The position numbers were made by a program, and so were the translations under genes. Positions 59,526-64,000 of a DNA stretch of 64,000 bases are shown here, piece by piece; the first letter of the stretch is position 1, and every line of letters begins with the position of its first letter. The notes under the pieces are model-generated. The model saw nothing but the letters and a program-made list of their open reading frames with translations, did no database searches and was not told the origin of the DNA. Location: positions 2,976,001 through 3,040,000 of the forward strand of contig NZ_JACCAB010000001.1 of the NCBI RefSeq assembly GCF_013408925.1. Direction: 5' to 3'. Source of the DNA: Pedococcus badiiscoriae. GTDB taxonomy: Bacteria; Actinomycetota; Actinomycetes; Actinomycetales; Dermatophilaceae.

Positions 59526-59771
59526 GGTTGGCGACTCTAGTGACCCCCCGGCGGGGCCGATCCTCGCCTCTGGCGCCGCGGCGGTCGCAGGGGACGGGAC
59601 GCATCGCGTGGCGAGAGCACGCAACCGACATGTATTGGGAAGGTCACCTAGTCCCTAATGACTATTGCTGCCCGTCTTTTTGAACTCATACCGTTGACGA
59701 GTCGCGGAACCACAAGGAGACCTCACAGGGGGTGCTGGTCTCCGGTCTGCGGGGTTGTGAGGGACATACAC

Positions 59772-60404
59772 ATGGCTGCAATTCTTGAAGAACGCCAGCG
59801 CCCAGTCGCTGGCGGCGAGATCGACACCGTACGAGCGCTGCTGCACGACCTGCGACAGCCGCTGGCGGCGATCCTGCTGCTCGCCGGCACCGAGGGCGGT
59901 GACGTCGGTCGCAAGATGGACGGTATCGCGGGACAGGCGCGTTGGCTCGCCGAACTGGTCGAGTCGAGCCTCAGCGAGGCTGCGGCCGACGACGTCACCT
60001 CCACGGACGTGGTGGCAGTGGCGACCCGCGCGGTGGCTCGCGCACGTGCCACGGCGAACTGTGAGATCACGATCGACTCGGTCGGGGCGCTGGATGCCTG
60101 GGCCCGACCGGTGGCCTTGAGCCGCGCCTTGGCGTGCGTGCTCGACAACGCCGTCCGTGCGGCCGGCGACGGCGGACACGTGCACGTCGACGCCTATGCC
60201 GACCACAAGGGCGCCCACCTCCTGGTCACCGACGACGGACCGGGCCTGGGCAAGGTCACCGCGCGGACGTCGCTGGGCCTGACCACCACCCGGGCCATGG
60301 TGGCTGCCTGCCACGGCTCGTTCACCCTGCACCCGGCCCATGGCGGTGGCACCGTCGGTGAGATCTGCCTCGCCCAGGTCGAGCTCGGGCTGGTGGCGTC
60401 ATGA
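59772..60404 (+). CDS. Soluble histidine kinase
   Basis: A 210-residue kinase lacking any TM helix or recognisable sensor domain. An H-box-like segment LLHDLRQPLAAILLL (phospho-acceptor His25) is followed by a dimerisation helix and an HATPase fold with N-box DNAVRAAGDG, G1 TDDGPGLGK and GLTTTRAMV. The compact size suggests it takes its signal from a partner or from the cytosol. The ATG at 59772 follows an AT-richer 240-bp gap, without a good ribosome site. It overlaps the first LuxR-type regulator by 4 bp, its likely phosphotransfer partner. Confidence 0.82.
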   Translation: MAAILEERQRPVAGGEIDTVRALLHDLRQPLAAILLLAGTEGGDVGRKMDGIAGQARWLAELVESSLSEAAADDVTSTDVVAVATRAVARARATANCEITIDSVGALDAWARPVALSRALACVLDNAVRAAGDGGHVHVDAYADHKGAHLLVTDDGPGLGKVTARTSLGLTTTRAMVAACHGSFTLHPAHGGGTVGEICLAQVELGLVAS

Positions 60405-61051
60405 GGATCGTCGTCTGCGACGACCACCTGTTGCTGCTCGAGGCCCTCGGTCTCGCGCTCGGGGCTCGTGGACACGAGGTGGTCGCCCTGGCGGGCACTC
60501 CCGAGGAGGGAGTCAGCGCGGTGGCGATGCACCGACCCGACGTCTGCCTGCTGGACGTCAACTTCCCGGGTGGCACCTCGGTGTCGGCCATCCACGTCAT
60601 CCGCGAGATCTCGCCCGAGACCAAGGTCGTGATGCTCTCGGCCGAGGCCGACCACTCGATCGTCGGCCGGGCGATCGCCGAGGGCGCGTCGGGGTACGTC
60701 GGCAAGGAGAAGCCGATCGTCGAGATCGTCGAGATGCTGGACCGCGCCGTCCGTGGCCAGCTCGCGGTGGAGCCGTCCCTGTTGCAGCGGGCCCTGCGTC
60801 CGCAGAAGTCGACCGACGACCCGTTGTGGGCGCTGCAGTTCCTGACCGACCGGGAGTGGCAGGTGATGCGCTGCATCATGGACGGTCAGACCACTGAGGA
60901 GATGGCGACCTCGCTCGGAGTGCAACGCAGCACCGCGCGCACCCACGTCCAGAACCTGCTGACCAAGCTCGGAGTGCACTCCAGGCTCCAGGCGGCGGCG
61001 CTGATGTCGGCGCACGGCTCGCAGGAGTCCTGGCCGGCCCACCTGCGCTGA
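60401..61051 (+). CDS. NarL/LuxR-type response regulator 1
   Basis: A 216-residue regulator: a receiver domain with phospho-Asp52 in CLLDVNFPGGTS, acidic pocket CDDHLLLLEA, switch Lys in YVGKEKP, and a C-terminal HTH (about 150-205) with TDREWQVMRCIMDGQTTEEMA and VHSRLQAA. Its receiver has VNFPGGTSVSA in place of the usual LRMPGxxG, but the Asp is kept. The GTG/ATG start at 60401 overlaps the histidine kinase stop (ATGA). It is likely phosphorylated by the adjoining kinase. It is 125 bp upstream of a second regulator of the same type. Confidence 0.9.
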   Translation: MRIVVCDDHLLLLEALGLALGARGHEVVALAGTPEEGVSAVAMHRPDVCLLDVNFPGGTSVSAIHVIREISPETKVVMLSAEADHSIVGRAIAEGASGYVGKEKPIVEIVEMLDRAVRGQLAVEPSLLQRALRPQKSTDDPLWALQFLTDREWQVMRCIMDGQTTEEMATSLGVQRSTARTHVQNLLTKLGVHSRLQAAALMSAHGSQESWPAHLR

Positions 61052-61175
61052 GGCGCCGTGCGCCCGTGCGGCCAAGCGTCCGGCAGAACGGCCTAGTCCC
61101 GTCACCCTTTTGACGTAGGACGATCTCCGGCACGGGCCGGTTTTGTCCGCTCTGCCGGTACGCCAGCGTGGGGCC

Positions 61176-61850
61176 ATGCCAGCCCCCGTGCGCGTCGTGC
61201 TCGTGGATGACCACCAGGTCTTCGTGGACGCCTTGGCCATCTGCCTGGGGGACTACCCGGACATCGCCGTGGAGGGTACGGCAACCACCGTCTCCCAGGC
61301 CCTGCGGCGCCTCCAAGAGGTCGAGTGCGACGTCCTCGTGCTCGACCTCGACCTCGCCGGTGAGGACGGCCTCGCCGTCGCGAGGGAGGCGCTGGCCACC
61401 AAGCCCAGCATGGGTATCGTCGTCGCAACCGGCGCGGCAGCAGGGGACCAGATCGTCGAGGCCGTCCAGCTGGGGGTGCGCGGCTGGGTCACCAAGAACG
61501 AGACTGCCGAGTCGCTCGTCGACGCCATCCGCGGTGTCGCGCGGGGGGAGACGCGGATCCCGGCAGGTCTGCTGGCGGGGGTGCTCGTGGCCCTGTCGCG
61601 CGGTCAGCGCACGGCCGTGGAGCACGCCCAGGGGATCCACGAGCTGACCGGGCGCGAGCTCGAGGTGCTCGGTTGCCTGGTGGAGGGCATGAGCCGCACC
61701 GAGATCGGGACCCTGCTGCACGTGTCGCCGAACACCGTGCGCACCCATGTCCAGAGCATCCTGCACAAGCTCAAGGTCCACTCGGCCCTCGCGGCCGTCG
61801 CGATCGCACGGCGAGCCGGGATCACCGGTGCGTCGGTAACGTCGCCTTAG
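61176..61850 (+). CDS. NarL/LuxR-type response regulator 2
   Basis: A 224-residue regulator: receiver with acidic pocket VDDHQVFVDAL, phospho-Asp57 in VLVLDLDLAGEDG, switch Lys in WVTKNE, and a LuxR HTH (about 155-215) with LTGRELEVLGCLVEG and VSPNTVRTHVQSIL. The receiver carries an extended AAAG loop after the third strand. It has its own 124-bp upstream gap, with a CATAG-free GC-rich leader, so it may be separately expressed. Two regulators beside one soluble kinase suggest branching phosphotransfer, though the partner is not proven. Confidence 0.9.
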   Translation: MPAPVRVVLVDDHQVFVDALAICLGDYPDIAVEGTATTVSQALRRLQEVECDVLVLDLDLAGEDGLAVAREALATKPSMGIVVATGAAAGDQIVEAVQLGVRGWVTKNETAESLVDAIRGVARGETRIPAGLLAGVLVALSRGQRTAVEHAQGIHELTGRELEVLGCLVEGMSRTEIGTLLHVSPNTVRTHVQSILHKLKVHSALAAVAIARRAGITGASVTSP

Positions 61851-61864
61851 GCGCCGACGTCGCC

Positions 61865-62644
61865 CTAGGCGCCGCGGGGGAGCTGTGGCAGGTCGCCCGT
61901 CGCGCTGACCCCGGTGTCGATCCGCCTGGCCAGCCAGAGCAGCACGCCGGCACGCGAGCCCCGGACCTCGGTCGTCGGCTCGCCGACCACCCACCGGTCG
62001 CCCTCCTGGGTCCGCAGGTCGAGGTCCGGCGGGTGGCTGCCCGTCCGCAGTCTCGACACGGCGTCGTCGATGAAGCGGTGCAGCACCTCGGGCTCGACAT
62101 CGGTGAAGGAGAACCCGTCGTCGAGGTCGACGTGGTGGTAGACGACCTCGCGAAGCCGCATGAACGGCAGTGCCCGCGGCGAGATCTTCATGCCCCCGCG
62201 CATCTCGACCTCGTCGACGGCGAGCGGACCGCCGAGGGCTGCCAGCGGCGGGGCGAGCGCGGCCGCGGTACTGCGCAGGTCATCGGCGAAGACGCCAGCG
62301 GGTCGGTGGTCGCCGGCCGAGGCCGGCCCGGCCCGCAGGGCGCCCTCCTCGATCTCGGCGTCGCGCGCCGCGGTGCCACCCGGGTACATCTCCCGGGGCT
62401 GTCCGTCGAGCGCCCACTCGGCCAGTCGCCGGATCGCGTCCGCGTTCCGGGCCACGTGGCTCAGGACGTGGGCGCGGCTCCAGCCCTCGCACAGCGACGG
62501 CGCCCGGACGTCGGTCAGGTGGGTGGCGTGGTCCACCAGCAGCTCGGTATGCCGTGCCACCGCCCTGAGGTCCGCATCGAGGCCGGGACGCGGTCTCGGG
62601 GCACCGCCTGATCCAGCTCCGGCCTTGCCGGCGTCCTCGGTCAC
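61865..62644 (-). CDS. Maleylpyruvate isomerase-family (DinB-like) protein
   Basis: A 259-residue protein of the mycothiol-dependent maleylpyruvate-isomerase superfamily. The N-terminal MDMPI_N-like helix bundle has APSLCEGWSRAHVLSHVARNADA (His of the metal site) and REVVYHHVDLDDGF. The C-terminal MDMPI_C-like part covers LDLRTQEGDRW and VRGSRAGVLLWLARR. The family uses mycothiol or zinc, but the reaction here is unknown. GTG 62644 overlaps the stop of the upstream GH15 gene by 4 bp, so the two are co-transcribed on the minus strand. CAT (His) is used where the octamer GTATGCCG overlaps at 62547-62554. Confidence 0.8.
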   Translation of the reverse strand: MTEDAGKAGAGSGGAPRPRPGLDADLRAVARHTELLVDHATHLTDVRAPSLCEGWSRAHVLSHVARNADAIRRLAEWALDGQPREMYPGGTAARDAEIEEGALRAGPASAGDHRPAGVFADDLRSTAAALAPPLAALGGPLAVDEVEMRGGMKISPRALPFMRLREVVYHHVDLDDGFSFTDVEPEVLHRFIDDAVSRLRTGSHPPDLDLRTQEGDRWVVGEPTTEVRGSRAGVLLWLARRIDTGVSATGDLPQLPRGA

Positions 62645-64000
62645 GGCAGCTCTCCTCCGGGGGTTGCGGCGCCTTTCCGTTCGGCCTCGGCGAGCGCGTG
62701 GGCCGCGCCGATGAAGGTGAGGTGGGAGAACGCCTGCGGGAAGTTTCCCACCATCCGCCCGCCATGGGGGTCGTACTCCTCGGAGATGAGGCCCACGTCG
62801 TTGAACAGCAGCACCAACCGGTCCATCAGCTCCCGGGCCTTCTCGACCTGGCCGCAGACGGCATACGCACTCACCAGCCACCATGAGCAGGCCAGGAACG
62901 GGTGCTCGTCGCCCGCGAGTCCGTCCACGCCGGTCTCGGTGCGGTAGCGCAGCAGGAAGCCGCCGCGCATCAGGTCCGCCTCGATGGCCGCGACCGTGCC
63001 GATGACCCGCGGGTCATCGGGCGGGAGGAACCCGACGAGGGGGATGAGCAGCAGCGAGGCATCGACCTCGGTGGTGTCGTAGTGCTGGGTGAAGGTGTTG
63101 CGCTCGGCATTGAAGCCCTTGCTGAGGATCTCGTCGCGGACCTGGTCCCGTAGGTCCCGCCACCGCTCGACGGGACCGTCGAGGCCCCACTTCTCGACTC
63201 CTCGGACCGCCCGGTCGAACGCCGCCCACACCATGACGCGTGAGTGCGTGAAGTGGCGCAGCGGACCGCGGATCTCCCACAGCCCGTTGTCCGGCTCCTG
63301 CCAGTGACGGGCCAGGTTCTGGACCAGGGCGCGCTGCATCGACCACGACTGGGTCGACACCTCGAGTCCCTTCGCGCGGGCTTCGTCGAGCGCGATCATG
63401 ACCTCGCCGAGGACGTCGGACTGCCGCTGGTCGACGGCACCGTTCCCGATCCGGACGGGGGCCGACCCGGCATACCCGGGCAGGTGGTCGAGGGTGCGCT
63501 CGGGAAGGCGACGAGACCCGTTGATGGTGTACATGATCTGCAGGTCCTCGGGGTCGCCGGCGACGGCGCGCAGCAGCCAGTTGCGCCAGAGCCTGGCCTC
63601 GTCGACGTAGCCCGACGCCAGCAGCGCCTCCAGGGTGAGGGAGGCGTCGCGCAGCCAGCAGTAGCGGTAGTCCCAGTTGCGCTCGCCGCCGAAGTCCTCG
63701 GGCAGGCTCGTCGTCGGCGCCGCCACGATCCCCCCGAAGCGCGAGTGGGTCATCGCGCGCAGGGTCAGCAGCGACCTCATGACGAGCTCGCGGTAGGGGC
63801 CCTCGTAGTCGCACTGCGCCGCCCACTCGTTCGAGGCCCTGATGGTCTCGGCGATCCTCGAGTCGATGTCCAGGGGCGGTGGGACCTGCTCGTAGGAGGG
63901 GAACCAGGTCGTCGAGAAGGTGTAGGTCTGCCCGGCCTCGACCTCGAACTCGTCGACGTGGCGCCCGCCGCGGGCGCGGGGGAGCCGGCTGCCGCGCAGC
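62641..64000 (-). CDS. GH15 glucoamylase/trehalase-like protein, 5' end missing
   Basis: At least 452 residues of a glycoside-hydrolase 15 protein, with the N-terminus beyond the window's right edge. The (alpha/alpha)6-barrel carries the first catalytic region FGGERNWDYRYCWLRDASL and the second in GDEHPFLACSWWLVSAY, plus NDVGLISEEYDPHG and GNFPQAFSHLTFIG near the C-terminus. Cytosolic GH15 proteins of this type act on trehalose or maltose-like glucosides; the acceptor is not resolved. Its stop overlaps the MDMPI-type gene. CGGCATAC octamers occur at 62859 and 63468. Confidence 0.9.
   Translation of the reverse strand, partial: LRGSRLPRARGGRHVDEFEVEAGQTYTFSTTWFPSYEQVPPPLDIDSRIAETIRASNEWAAQCDYEGPYRELVMRSLLTLRAMTHSRFGGIVAAPTTSLPEDFGGERNWDYRYCWLRDASLTLEALLASGYVDEARLWRNWLLRAVAGDPEDLQIMYTINGSRRLPERTLDHLPGYAGSAPVRIGNGAVDQRQSDVLGEVMIALDEARAKGLEVSTQSWSMQRALVQNLARHWQEPDNGLWEIRGPLRHFTHSRVMVWAAFDRAVRGVEKWGLDGPVERWRDLRDQVRDEILSKGFNAERNTFTQHYDTTEVDASLLLIPLVGFLPPDDPRVIGTVAAIEADLMRGGFLLRYRTETGVDGLAGDEHPFLACSWWLVSAYAVCGQVEKARELMDRLVLLFNDVGLISEEYDPHGGRMVGNFPQAFSHLTFIGAAHALAEAERKGAATPGGELP

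Noticed and set aside
1..64000. IS element, prophage or transposase
   Set aside because: I saw no transposase, DDE motif, terminal inverted repeats or phage structural genes.

Overview
The window is a dense, high-GC actinobacterial chromosome segment. Most ORFs use GTG or ATG, many genes overlap by 4 bp (GTGA), and Tyr and Ala codons are overwhelmingly TAC and GCC/GCG. Gene content and order follow the M. tuberculosis block hisF-hisI-trpE-membrane protein-trpC-trpB-trpA-lgt-gltB-gltD-pyk-pdtaR-polA-rpsA-coaE-uvrB (family and synteny knowledge). The style of the accessory genes suggests Micrococcales, possibly Intrasporangiaceae, but the genus is not determined by the sequence.

Layout: 1-2833 holds the end of ribBA, ribH, hisE, hisG and a PH-domain membrane protein in one overlapping operon. 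2963-6494 (minus) holds a kinase-like P-loop protein, a DUF4287/DUF5655-like protein, an FUSC/aromatic-acid-exporter-like protein and a CynX-type MFS permease. 6526-11715 holds hisF, a TIGR03085-like gene on the minus strand, and a heterodimeric ABC exporter pair. 11813-15312 holds an FAD monooxygenase-like protein and a membrane spermidine-synthase-like protein. 15405-24300 holds hisI, trpE, a Trp-associated membrane protein, a small HGxxPAAW-like protein, trpC, trpB, trpA, a MauE/DoxX protein, a membrane-tethered DsbA-like protein, a lipoprotein-like ORF and lgt. 24438-31994 holds gltB, gltD and pyk.

32121-38322 is accessory. It contains a secreted-protein/ABC/permease cassette, tRNA-Leu(CAA), a hypothetical gene, a 40-residue membrane peptide, and a two-TM protein with a Lys/Asp pentapeptide repeat and a Nudix-like C-terminus. 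38462-44617 holds an HExxH membrane protein, a PdtaR-type ANTAR regulator, two GNAT acetyltransferases, a hotdog thioesterase and polA. 44618-48051 is a second accessory insert: a membrane protein and a large heptad-repeat surface protein. 48140-52430 holds a methyltransferase, rpsA with a structured leader, a PPOX-type protein and a coaE-GrpB fusion. 52423-58664 holds two DUF202 proteins, a DMFase-beta-like lipoprotein, uvrB, a YjbR protein and terC under a yybP-ykoY (Mn2+) riboswitch. 58653-64000 holds an EamA exporter, a soluble histidine kinase with two NarL-type regulators, a maleylpyruvate-isomerase-like protein and the 3' part of a GH15 glucoamylase-like gene.

Two genome-scale signals stand out. 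The non-palindromic octamer GTATGCCG/CGGCATAC occurs 31 times by my hand count, against roughly two expected at about 70% GC. It occurs on both strands, in different reading frames where it forces rare codons, in intergenic DNA, inside a riboswitch, and once as a perfect inverted repeat between gltD and pyk. Its density and behaviour resemble DNA uptake sequences or another chromosome-wide recognition motif. The second signal is a set of genes with a TAnnnT -10 box 6-8 nt before the start codon, implying widespread leaderless transcription; it includes a mirror-symmetric divergent promoter upstream of hisF. No stretch over 300 bases lacks a gene. I saw no IS element, prophage, CRISPR array or replication origin.
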